A stretch of DNA of 64,000 bases from Rhizobium albus (GTDB taxonomy: Bacteria; Pseudomonadota; Alphaproteobacteria; Rhizobiales; Rhizobiaceae), in the NCBI GenBank assembly GCA_030160035.1, contig BSNO01000004.1:496001-560000 (forward strand), in the 5' to 3' direction. The position numbers were made by a program, and so were the translations under genes. The notes below the pieces were generated by a model. It saw nothing but the letters and a program-made list of their open reading frames with translations. It made no database searches and was not told the origin of the DNA. Numbering within the stretch: position 1 is the stretch's first letter; each line of letters begins with the position of its first letter. Below, in pieces: positions 56,043-64,000 of the stretch.

Positions 56043-57956
56043 TTGCGTCGAAGACTGGGAGAGAGCGCATCAGCCATCGCCTTGGCGGTGCTGATTGCCG
56101 GGACGAGTGGGCAGGCGGCTGCCTTCGAGTTGTTCGGCATCCGCATTTTCGGGAGCAGCGAGCCAACTGAAGCCGATGTAATCGGCGATCCGCAATCCTA
56201 TGAAGTCACGTTCGACGCCGGGCCGGCCGAGGGCGACGTTCTCAATGCCGTGCGCGGCGCATCCCGGCTCTGGGGCGATCGCGACGAACCAGCCTCCGGA
56301 TCTGCAGGATTGATCGGCCGGGCCAAGTCCGATTACGCCCGCATGGTCGCAGCCCTTTACACCGAAGGACATTATGGCGGTTCCGTCAGCATCCTCGTTG
56401 ATGGCCGAGAAGCTGCCGATCTGCCGGTCGACACAACCCTGCCTGATCCTGCTGTGGTGACGATCACCGTCGATGTCGGCCCGCAGTTTTCATTTGGCCA
56501 GGCAACAATCGGCAATCAGGCACCGCCTGCGACTGAGCGTGGCGACGAAGTCGCGTTGCCATCCGAAGAGGGGCTGGCACCGGGAGAGATCGCTCGCTCT
56601 GGCGTGGTCATTCGCGGCGAGCGACTGGCGACCGAAGCCTGGCGGCAGCAGGGCTTTGCCAAGGCGGAGATTGCCGACCGGACGGTGACCGCCAATCATA
56701 ATTCCCAGACTGTGGATGTCTCGATCATCGTCGATCCTGGCCAGCGCGCCGCCTACGGCCAGACGCGGGTCGAAGGCGCACAGCGCATGGATGCGGGCTA
56801 TATCCGCTACATGACCGACCTGCCGGAGGGGCAGGAATATGATCCCGACGATATCGAACGGGCCCGCCAGCGCCTCGCGCGCCTCGATGTCTTCCAAGCA
56901 CTCACCGTGCGCGAGGCCGATGAGATTGCCCGCAACGGCCTTCTGCCGATGACGGTGAATGTCCAGGAACGCCCGCTCCGCCGCCTGGGCGTTGGCGGCA
57001 CCTATTCGACCGTCGATGGGCTGGGCGTCGAGACATTCTGGTTGCACCGCAACCTGTTCGGCAAGGCTGAGCGGCTCAGGCTCGACGCGCGGGTCGGCGG
57101 CATCGGCGACACGCTCGATGTTCAGGAATTCGACTATTCGATCGGCGCCACCTTCACGCGGCCGGGCGTCTTTACGCCGGACACGAACTTCGTCGCGAGC
57201 CTGCTCGGCAAGCGTGAGGTGCTCGATGTCTATACCGAGACGTCCGTTGCGGCACGGATGGGCTTCACGCACATCTTCTCCGATTATCTGAGCGGCGAGA
57301 TTTTCGCCGAGGCGAAATATGCCGACTTCGAAGACGATCTCGGCGAGCGCAGCTTCACCACCTTTGGTTTGCCGGCCAAGCTTACCCACGACACGCGTGA
57401 CAACGCCGCCGATGCGACGGAGGGCTACTTCCTCGAAGTGACCGCCGAGCCGTTCTACGAGTTTGAGTTCGGCAACATAGCGGGTCGGGCAACAGCCGAG
57501 GCGCGGGCCTATTACGGCATCGATGCGGACGATCGTTTCGTGCTGGCCGGCAAGCTCAAGATCGGCTCCATCGTGGGCGCCGATCTTTTCGAGCTCCCGC
57601 CGGACAAGCTGTTTCTTTCGGGTGGCGGCGGCTCGACGCGCGGCTATGCCTATCGCGGGATCGGGGTGGTCAACCCGAGCGGCGAAGTCACCGGCGGCCG
57701 TTCTCTGATCGAGGCATCCGGCGAAATTCGCACCAAGGTGACGGACTCGATCGGCCTCGTCGGGTTTGCCGACGTTGGCTATGTCGGCGCGGAATCCTTC
57801 CCGGACTTTTCCGAAGACCTGAAAGTCGGCGTCGGTATCGGCCTGCGTTACCAGACCGGCCTTGGGCCGATCCGCCTTGATGCCGCCATGCCGCTCGATC
57901 CGGGACCGGATGATCCGGACTTTGCCCTCTATGTCGGGATAGGACAGGCGTTTTGA
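56043..57956 (+). CDS. tamA: Translocation and assembly module subunit TamA
   Basis: Omp85-family outer-membrane protein that, with TamB, helps insert outer-membrane proteins and move lipids. 637 residues from TTG 56043. It has a signal peptide (ends after GQAAA), POTRA-type repeats to about residue 330, then a 16-strand beta barrel with the FLSGGGGSTRGYAYRGIG motif and a C-terminal aromatic residue (Phe). TTG is chosen because AGGAAG precedes it and the signal starts there. The stop overlaps the tamB start. Confidence 0.9.
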   Translation: MRRRLGESASAIALAVLIAGTSGQAAAFELFGIRIFGSSEPTEADVIGDPQSYEVTFDAGPAEGDVLNAVRGASRLWGDRDEPASGSAGLIGRAKSDYARMVAALYTEGHYGGSVSILVDGREAADLPVDTTLPDPAVVTITVDVGPQFSFGQATIGNQAPPATERGDEVALPSEEGLAPGEIARSGVVIRGERLATEAWRQQGFAKAEIADRTVTANHNSQTVDVSIIVDPGQRAAYGQTRVEGAQRMDAGYIRYMTDLPEGQEYDPDDIERARQRLARLDVFQALTVREADEIARNGLLPMTVNVQERPLRRLGVGGTYSTVDGLGVETFWLHRNLFGKAERLRLDARVGGIGDTLDVQEFDYSIGATFTRPGVFTPDTNFVASLLGKREVLDVYTETSVAARMGFTHIFSDYLSGEIFAEAKYADFEDDLGERSFTTFGLPAKLTHDTRDNAADATEGYFLEVTAEPFYEFEFGNIAGRATAEARAYYGIDADDRFVLAGKLKIGSIVGADLFELPPDKLFLSGGGGSTRGYAYRGIGVVNPSGEVTGGRSLIEASGEIRTKVTDSIGLVGFADVGYVGAESFPDFSEDLKVGVGIGLRYQTGLGPIRLDAAMPLDPGPDDPDFALYVGIGQAF

Positions 57957-60900
57957 CCCGTTTTCTCCTCATCATCCTTGCGATTCTCTTCGCTGGTCCG
58001 GCCTTTGCGCAGGGCGAGGAAGCGGAAACCCGTTCGGCCTTCACGCGCTTCGTCGAGAACCAGCTGTCGGCGGAAAACCGGCAGATCCGTCTGCGCGGCA
58101 TCCAGGGCGCACTGTCGTCCGAGGCGGTGATCGGCGAAATCACCGTCGCCGACCGCGAGGGCGTGTGGCTGCGAATCGTCAATGCGCGCATCGACTGGAC
58201 GCGTTCGGCCCTGTTGCGCGGCCGGCTTGATATCGAAAGCCTGACGGCCGATCGCATCGAGGTCAGCCGCCAGCCGGTTCCGGCAGAGGGCGCGCCCCCG
58301 CCGGAAGCCGGCGGATTTGCGCTTCCCGAACTGCCTGTGGCGATCCGCCTGCAGCAATTGACCGTGCCGGAAGTGTTTTTTGGCCCGACGGTGTTCGGTC
58401 TTGAATCGATCCTGTCGATCAATGGCGGCATCAGTCTGACTGATGGTGCGCTGGAAACGAACCTTGCGATCGAGCGGCTCGATGGCCCGGGCGGATCGCT
58501 CACGCTGGCGCTCGCCTATTCCAATGCCACCGAGCAGCTCAACCTCGATCTTGCCGTCTCGGAGCCACAAGACGGGATTTTGGCAAACCTGCTTTCGATC
58601 GACGGCCGGCCTGCGGTCGATCTCAGCCTCGCCGGCTCCGGACCGCTCGCCGATCTGACGGTTGCGCTGACACTCGATGCCGACGGAACACGGGTCGTGT
58701 CTGGCACTTCGCGCCTGGAGCGAACCGCAGCAGGCCTGGCGGTCGATGCCGATGTCGAAGGCGCAATTGCCCGCCTCGTTGCCCCGGCCTTCCGCGATTT
58801 CTTTGGCGATAACGCCAGCCTGAGCGTCGACGCTCTGGTGCGAGACGAAGGTGGTCTCGCGGTCGAGGCGCTGACCATCGACACGGCCTCCCTCTCCGTG
58901 AATGCGACTGCTGAGACCAGCGCGGACAATTTCCTCAGGCGCCTTCGTCTTGAAGCCACCCTTGCCGATCCGTCCGGCGACGCCGTGATACTCCCGGTTG
59001 CCGGCGGCGACACCAGTGTGCGGCAGGCGCGACTGACGGTCGATTATGGCGCCGACGCTTCGGAGAACTGGTCGGGCGCCTTGACTGTCGGCGGGCTGGA
59101 AACGGCCACTCTTGCTGCAGACGATCTGGAGCTGACCTTCGGCGGGATCGCCGCTGCTCTGGACGATCCGGCAAACCGGCGCGTGACCTTCACCGTCGAA
59201 GGCGCGATGACGGGCATCGCAGCCGAGGACGAGGCTGTGGCGAGTGCGCTCGGGCAGAGGCTCGATCTAGCGATCGATGGCGCATGGTCCTCGGGCAGCG
59301 CGGTGGAACTGTCGCGCGCCGAACTTCGCGGCGAGGCGCTGGCGCTTCAGCTTGCAGGCGCAATCGAGGAGTTCGCCTATACCGGCACGATCGGCATCGT
59401 CGCCGAAAGCATCGCGCCTTTCGCCGATCTTGCAGGACGCCCGCTCGAAGGCAGCATCGATCTGACGGCCGATGGCACGCTGGCGCCGATCTCGGGCGCA
59501 TTCGACCTGACGCTGGACGGCAGCGGCACTGGGCTGCAGGTGGGTACACCCGCGCTCGATGCGCTGATCGAGAGCACCGTGCAATTGTCCGGCAGGCTTG
59601 CCCGTGGCGAGGCTGGTTTCCAGGCCGGTGATTTCCGCATCGAGAACGAGCAGTTCAGCCTTGTGGCCGACGGCGTTTATTCGACCGAACGCGCCGATAT
59701 CGCGCTCGACATCATGCTCGCCGATCTCGCGCTGGTCAGTGAGGACGCATCCGGCCGGCTGACCCTGACGGGAACTGCGACCGGAGACGGTGGTCCCGTT
59801 GCGCTCGATCTTCAGGGCAGCATCCCGAGCGGCACACTCGTCGACCGTCCGCTGCGCGAGGCAACCTTCGGTTTCCAGGGCAACGTGATCGGCGTCGATG
59901 CGACGACGGGCTCGCCCTATGGCAACGGCGTCGAAGGCGAGTTGCTGGTCGATGCCTTCCTCGACGGTCAGCGCATCGGCCTCAGCGCCGATCTGTTCGC
60001 CTCGCCGGAACGCCGCGCCCTCGGCAATCTCGATTTCCGGGCAGGCGGCGCGACGATCGCCGGCTCGGTCGAACAGAATGCCGATGGTCTGCTGAGCGGC
60101 GCGATCACGCTGGATGCGCCTGAAATCGAGACGCTGGCTGCGCTTGCACTTCAGGATGCCACCGGCGCGGCCAATGCCGACATCGAGTTCATCATCGTCG
60201 AAGGGCGTCAAAACGCAGTCGTTTCCGCCAATCTTTCCAACATTGCTGCCGAGGCCGTCACGCTGTCCTCCGCGCAGATCGATGCGACCATCGAAGACCT
60301 GTTCGAAGTTCCGAAGATCGACGGCACGGTAGAAGCAGCCGGGCTGGAAGCGGGCGGCACGGTCGTCGAGCGGCTCAACGCGACGGCCAACCGGCAGGGC
60401 GCCCTGACGGACTTCACGGCCAATGCCAACCTGGCAGGCGGCACGACGATCGCGCTATCCGGTGCGCTTGAAGACATCGAAACGGGTTTCCGCGTGGCCT
60501 TGGCCGAACTCGCTCTGAGGCAAGGCCAGACGGCGGCACGGCTTCTGCAACCGGCGCAAATTCTGGTCGAAGGCGAGCGCTACACGCTGAGCGACATCGT
60601 GCTCGACGTCGCCGGAGGCGAGATCCGGGCGAGCGGCACGGTCGCAGAAGAGATCAACCTCGATGTCGCAATCCGGGCCCTTCCGCTCGCGATCGCCAAC
60701 ACCGTTATGCCCGATCTCCAGGCGGCCGGCATGGTGAACGGCACGGCGCAGATCCGCGGCGCGCGGGATGCGCCGGACATTACCTTCGACGTCCAAGGCC
60801 GCGGCATCACGGCCGCACCGGTGCGCGAACTCGGTCTCGGCGCGATTTCGGTCGATGCCTCGGGTCGCTCGTCGGGCAATCGGGTCAACCTCAATGCGCA

Positions 60901-62587
60901 GCTTGCGGCGGCTGGTGGCATCAACGTCAACATATCCGGCTCCGCGCCCATCGGCGACGGTCAGCTCGCGCTTGATGTCACGGTCAACGAATTGCCGCTG
61001 GCGACGATCGACGCACTGGCCGGCAATCAGGGGCTTCAGGGCCGCGTTTCCGCCGATGCGCGGGTGACGGGAACGATCGCGGCCCCGGTGGTTGCTTTCG
61101 ATGTCACCGGCTCGGGCGTCTCGGCAAGCGTGCTGGCCAGCAACGGGATCACGCCGCTCGGCGTCGCTGCCAGCGGCCGCTTCGCCGACCAGTCCGTTGC
61201 ACTCTCGTCGGCCACGGTCACCAACGGACAGGGCATCGACATCTCCGCGTCGGGCACGGTTCCGCTCACCGGCAGCGGGCTCAATATCAACGTGCAGGGC
61301 AGCGCTCCGCTCTCCATCGCCAATGTGGCGCTGGCCGAGCGCGGCACGCGTGTCGATGGCACTGTGGAATTGTCCGTGCGGGCATCGGGCTCCATTGCCG
61401 ATCCCCGCTTCGACGGCATGGTGTCCACCTCCAACGCCGCTGTGCTCGATCCCGATACGAATGTGCAGTTGCGCGGCATCAACGTTATGGCGTCGATCCA
61501 GGGCCAGCAGGTCACGATCAACACCTTCCAAGCGAGCCTCTCGACCGGCGGCACCATCACTGTCGGCGGGACCATCTCGCTCGATGCCGCCGCTGGCTTT
61601 CCGGCCAATATCAACATCGCACTCAACCAGACGCGCTATGCCGACGGCGATTTCCTGATCGTGACGGCCTCGGGCAATCTCGCTGTCACCGGCGGTCTCA
61701 CCCGCGATCCGTTGGTGTCCGGCACCGTCAACATCGACAATGCCGAGATCGGCATCCCGGAAGGTGGCGGCGGTGCCAATGGCTTGACGGATGTTCGGCA
61801 CATCGACCCGCCGCCGGCCGTTGCCGCAACGCTCAACCGCGCCCGTCTGCGCCAGGACGGCGAAATGCCCGTGCCGACGGCGCGGCCGAGCGTGGTTCAG
61901 TTCGACATCCAGGTGAACGCCAACAACCAGATATTCGTACGCGGCCGTGGCCTCGATGCGGAACTCGGCGGCAGCCTTCGCATCACCGGCCCGGCCACCA
62001 ACGTCCAGCCCGTTGGCGCGTTCGACCTGATCCGCGGTCGCCTCGCCATCCTCGGACGGCGCATCGTGTTCGATGAGGGCAACGTCACGCTCATCGGCGA
62101 TCTCGACCCGTTCGTGAACCTGACCGCCTCGTCCCAATCCGGCGATACGACGGTCATCATCACCGTGTCGGGAAGGGCGTCCGACATCCAGATCGACTTC
62201 TCCTCGCAGCCGGAGCTGCCGGAAGATGAGGTGATCTCCCGCCTGATCTTCGATCGTGGCATCGCCGACCTGTCGGCATTTCAGATCGCACAGCTTGCCG
62301 CTGCGGTCGCCGAGCTCTCGGGCGGGCAGAACACGTCGCTCTTGGGTCAATTGCGCCAGTCGACCGGGCTGGATGATCTCGATGTCGTCACCGACGACCA
62401 AGGCAACGCCGCGCTCAGGGCCGGCCGGTATCTGCGCGAGAACGTCTATCTCGGCATCCAGGCCGGTTCGGGAGATTCCAGCGAGGTCACGATCGATCTC
62501 GACATCACCGACAGCCTGAAAGCACGCGGTGCCGCAGGTGCCGACGGCGACACGAGCCTCGGCATCTTCTTCGAGCGCGATTATTGA
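57953..62587 (+). CDS. tamB: Translocation and assembly module subunit TamB (AsmA-like)
   Basis: Very long (1544 residues) periplasm-spanning protein of the TamB/DUF490 family that forms a hydrophobic groove between membranes for lipids and works with TamA. A signal anchor (about 1-20) is followed by repetitive beta-rich segments with many small residues. The conserved C-terminal TamB domain ends ARGAAGADGDTSLGIFFERDY. The start TTG 57953 overlaps the tamA stop (TTGA), so translation is likely coupled. Its length exceeds E. coli TamB by about 280 residues. Confidence 0.93.
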   Translation: MTRFLLIILAILFAGPAFAQGEEAETRSAFTRFVENQLSAENRQIRLRGIQGALSSEAVIGEITVADREGVWLRIVNARIDWTRSALLRGRLDIESLTADRIEVSRQPVPAEGAPPPEAGGFALPELPVAIRLQQLTVPEVFFGPTVFGLESILSINGGISLTDGALETNLAIERLDGPGGSLTLALAYSNATEQLNLDLAVSEPQDGILANLLSIDGRPAVDLSLAGSGPLADLTVALTLDADGTRVVSGTSRLERTAAGLAVDADVEGAIARLVAPAFRDFFGDNASLSVDALVRDEGGLAVEALTIDTASLSVNATAETSADNFLRRLRLEATLADPSGDAVILPVAGGDTSVRQARLTVDYGADASENWSGALTVGGLETATLAADDLELTFGGIAAALDDPANRRVTFTVEGAMTGIAAEDEAVASALGQRLDLAIDGAWSSGSAVELSRAELRGEALALQLAGAIEEFAYTGTIGIVAESIAPFADLAGRPLEGSIDLTADGTLAPISGAFDLTLDGSGTGLQVGTPALDALIESTVQLSGRLARGEAGFQAGDFRIENEQFSLVADGVYSTERADIALDIMLADLALVSEDASGRLTLTGTATGDGGPVALDLQGSIPSGTLVDRPLREATFGFQGNVIGVDATTGSPYGNGVEGELLVDAFLDGQRIGLSADLFASPERRALGNLDFRAGGATIAGSVEQNADGLLSGAITLDAPEIETLAALALQDATGAANADIEFIIVEGRQNAVVSANLSNIAAEAVTLSSAQIDATIEDLFEVPKIDGTVEAAGLEAGGTVVERLNATANRQGALTDFTANANLAGGTTIALSGALEDIETGFRVALAELALRQGQTAARLLQPAQILVEGERYTLSDIVLDVAGGEIRASGTVAEEINLDVAIRALPLAIANTVMPDLQAAGMVNGTAQIRGARDAPDITFDVQGRGITAAPVRELGLGAISVDASGRSSGNRVNLNAQLAAAGGINVNISGSAPIGDGQLALDVTVNELPLATIDALAGNQGLQGRVSADARVTGTIAAPVVAFDVTGSGVSASVLASNGITPLGVAASGRFADQSVALSSATVTNGQGIDISASGTVPLTGSGLNINVQGSAPLSIANVALAERGTRVDGTVELSVRASGSIADPRFDGMVSTSNAAVLDPDTNVQLRGINVMASIQGQQVTINTFQASLSTGGTITVGGTISLDAAAGFPANINIALNQTRYADGDFLIVTASGNLAVTGGLTRDPLVSGTVNIDNAEIGIPEGGGGANGLTDVRHIDPPPAVAATLNRARLRQDGEMPVPTARPSVVQFDIQVNANNQIFVRGRGLDAELGGSLRITGPATNVQPVGAFDLIRGRLAILGRRIVFDEGNVTLIGDLDPFVNLTASSQSGDTTVIITVSGRASDIQIDFSSQPELPEDEVISRLIFDRGIADLSAFQIAQLAAAVAELSGGQNTSLLGQLRQSTGLDDLDVVTDDQGNAALRAGRYLRENVYLGIQAGSGDSSEVTIDLDITDSLKARGAAGADGDTSLGIFFERDY

Positions 62588-62638
62588 CGGGAAACTCGGA
62601 TTTGCCGCCCCGTCGGGCGGCGATCGTTCGGGATTGGA

Positions 62639-63691
62639 TCAGGCAGCCGTTGCGTCGGCGGTCTCCATCTGAGGGCGATGCAATTCCTGGAGGTCCTCCG
62701 CGGCTGCACCACCGATGCGCTTCAAAAGCAGCCGCCCCATGGCCTCGCCGGCAGCGGCCAAATCCTCTTCGATCGTATCGATCCGCGGCCTGACAGGTGT
62801 GAAGAGCGTCGAGGTCTTCTTCGCCACGATGCCCACGTCCCGGCCAGGCACCATCGCGCGATCCGTGTAAGCGGCCATCACGGCCAGCGCCGAGACTTCC
62901 CCGCCGCAGACATAGCCGTCGGGCGGCGACGCTTCGTCGAGCCGGGCCAGAATGCGCGCATGGATCGTCTCCGCCGAGCTGTCGAGGCTGACGCCGGACA
63001 GGACTTCGTAGTCGACGCCCTGCATGCGCACCGCCTTCATGAAGCCGTAGCGCAGATGATGATGAAAGGTGAAGCGCTCCGGTGGCAGGATGATCGCCGG
63101 CTTAGTTCGCCCGGCCGCGATCAGCTTCATCGTTGCCTGGAAGGCGAACTCCTCATTGTCGTAATCGACGTAGGGGTGCGGCACGGACAGTTCCGTGCGC
63201 CCGTGCGAGACGAAGGGGAAGTCGTTCTCGAGCAGCAGCCGCACCCGTTCGTCGAAAGGCTGCGTGCGCGAAAAGATGATGCCGTCCGCCATCCGGTTAC
63301 GCATGATGTAGCGCACGGGATCGAGGTTCGGCGCATCTTCGAAAGAGGGGGTGATGACCAGATGGTAAGGCGTTTGCCTAAGCGCCGTGCTGATGCCGCG
63401 GATCAGCGACGTGCCGAAATTGATGATTTCCTCGTGGGGATCGAGAATGAGGCTGATGACATTGGTGCGCCCTGTGCGCAGCCGCTGCGCAGCCCGATCG
63501 GGCATGTAGCCAATATGATCGGCCACCTGGCGCACGCGCTGGCGCGTCTCGAGCGCGATCTGCGGTGCGCCGCTCAGCGCTCGGGACACGGTCGTGACCG
63601 CAAGACCGGTGATCTCGGCGATCGTCCGCAATGTCGGCTTGCCGCCGGCATCGTCCACGTCCCGGCGCGGGAGGTCATCCCGTCCACTCAT
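62639..63691 (-). CDS. LacI-family transcriptional regulator
   Basis: A 350-residue repressor. The LacI helix-turn-helix and hinge are at about 19-65 (TLRTIAEITGLAVTTVSRALSG). The periplasmic-binding-protein-like sensor domain follows. ATG 63691 follows GGGAGG; the frame reads upstream to 63745 but that part has no family sequence. It is divergent from a solute-binding protein gene, with matching palindromes at both starts, so it likely controls sugar uptake and itself. Confidence 0.92.
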   Translation of the reverse strand: MSGRDDLPRRDVDDAGGKPTLRTIAEITGLAVTTVSRALSGAPQIALETRQRVRQVADHIGYMPDRAAQRLRTGRTNVISLILDPHEEIINFGTSLIRGISTALRQTPYHLVITPSFEDAPNLDPVRYIMRNRMADGIIFSRTQPFDERVRLLLENDFPFVSHGRTELSVPHPYVDYDNEEFAFQATMKLIAAGRTKPAIILPPERFTFHHHLRYGFMKAVRMQGVDYEVLSGVSLDSSAETIHARILARLDEASPPDGYVCGGEVSALAVMAAYTDRAMVPGRDVGIVAKKTSTLFTPVRPRIDTIEEDLAAAGEAMGRLLLKRIGGAAAEDLQELHRPQMETADATAA

Positions 63692-63727
63692 GCTGCAGCC
63701 TCCCGATTTTTGCGTCTCCCCACGCAT

Positions 63728-63741
63728 TTGCAACGTTATAA
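63728..63741. promoter_or_regulatory. Putative operator near the lacI start
   Basis: TTGCAACGTTATAA is a 14-base pseudo-palindrome with central CG, 37 bases upstream of the lacI-type ATG. Its right half GTTATAA is identical to that of the site at 63864-63877. Confidence 0.55.
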
Positions 63742-63847
63742 ACATGAATGAGGGGCGATCGGAAGCACAATTCGCATAGGTGAAACGGCGAGAAAACGAT
63801 CATATCGCGCCTGTTGCACAATTTTAAATCGGTTTGATCTTCCCGGC

Positions 63848-63878
63848 TTGACAATCTCCAAGCTTGTATCGTTATAAA
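63848..63878 (+). promoter_or_regulatory. Promoter and operator of the solute-binding protein gene
   Basis: TTGACA (63848-63853) and TTATAA (63872-63877), spacer 18 bases. The operator-like TTGTATCGTTATAA (63864-63877) overlaps the -10, so a bound LacI-type protein would block initiation. Confidence 0.6.
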
Positions 63879-63919
63879 TCCTCACGTCCGGAAGGAACCG
63901 GACACGATGGGAGGTTTCC

Positions 63920-64000
63920 ATGACTATTCGCACGATTGCAAAACTGGCCGCTGGTACCGCACTTCTGGCGCTTTCCGCCGGCAGTGCCAGCGCCCAGGAC
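63920..64000 (+). CDS. Start of a secreted solute-binding protein (truncated by window end)
   Basis: The first 27 codons encode a signal peptide (basic start MTIRTIAKL, hydrophobic core, and cleavage-like SASAQD). ATG 63920 follows GGGAGG. Position divergent from a LacI regulator suggests a sugar ABC-transporter binding protein, but only the signal peptide is visible. Confidence 0.6.
   Translation, partial: MTIRTIAKLAAGTALLALSAGSASAQD

Overview
This is ordinary-looking chromosome from a GC-rich alphaproteobacterium, most likely of the order Hyphomicrobiales (Rhizobiales). The evidence is the gene content: fabA-fabB-fabI beside an Irr-type iron regulator, a rhizobial phospholipid N-methyltransferase, the ActS/ActR (RegB/RegA) redox pair, MmcB, a complex I NDUFA9-like protein, a DUF1476 protein, and an RpoH-type rather than CIRCE-type promoter at dnaK. 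The genus cannot be fixed from the window. I see no prophage, insertion sequence, CRISPR array or toxin-antitoxin locus.

Layout. 1-4100: end of uppP, then a leftward block (NDUFA9-like protein, DUF1330, pyrF, FMN reductase, pmtA). 4200-9900: dnaJ, dnaK with its heat-shock promoter, and a class A penicillin-binding protein. 9900-15500: a candidate small RNA, a membrane alpha/beta hydrolase, a Pro-rich lipoprotein, an acyltransferase and an M20 peptidase. 15500-19800: a second candidate small RNA, fabI-fabB-fabA, irr, and an SH3-domain secreted protein. 20000-26600: hydroxyacid dehydrogenase, argB, then an ECF sigma/anti-sigma pair, an exported MsrB and a YeiH/YeiE-like transporter-regulator pair. 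26700-31000: tRNA-Arg(ACG), a histidine kinase, and a flavoprotein disulfide reductase with a TVP38-family membrane protein. 31000-34400: rpmH-rnpA-yidC-engB. 34500-40700: a ynjBCD-type ABC importer whose last gene overlaps hrpB. 40700-45000: actS-actR, mmcB, an L,D-transpeptidase and another SH3 protein. 45200-49600: glcB and a hydantoinase/oxoprolinase. 49700-55900: a LuxR-type regulator, gyrB, small proteins, a universal stress protein and a transglutaminase-like protein. 56000-62600: tamA-tamB. 62600-64000: a LacI regulator divergent from the start of a solute-binding protein gene.

Several modules fit together. The envelope is well represented: uppP, class A PBP, L,D-transpeptidase, TamAB, YidC and two SH3-domain proteins. 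The PBP gene and one SH3-domain gene share an almost identical promoter layout: TTAA-N7-TTAA, then an identical 11-base element. This suggests a small co-regulated set, possibly under CtrA. The sigma/anti-sigma, Tat-exported MsrB and YeiH/LysR genes form a plausible locus for sulfur or oxidant stress in the periplasm.

Nothing here is an obviously new large system. The best leads are the shared cell-cycle-like promoter, two unannotated small-RNA candidates with intrinsic terminators (one with C-rich loops that could mask ribosome binding sites), the sigma-MsrB-YeiH neighbourhood, and a transglutaminase-like protein with Asn where the catalytic His is expected.
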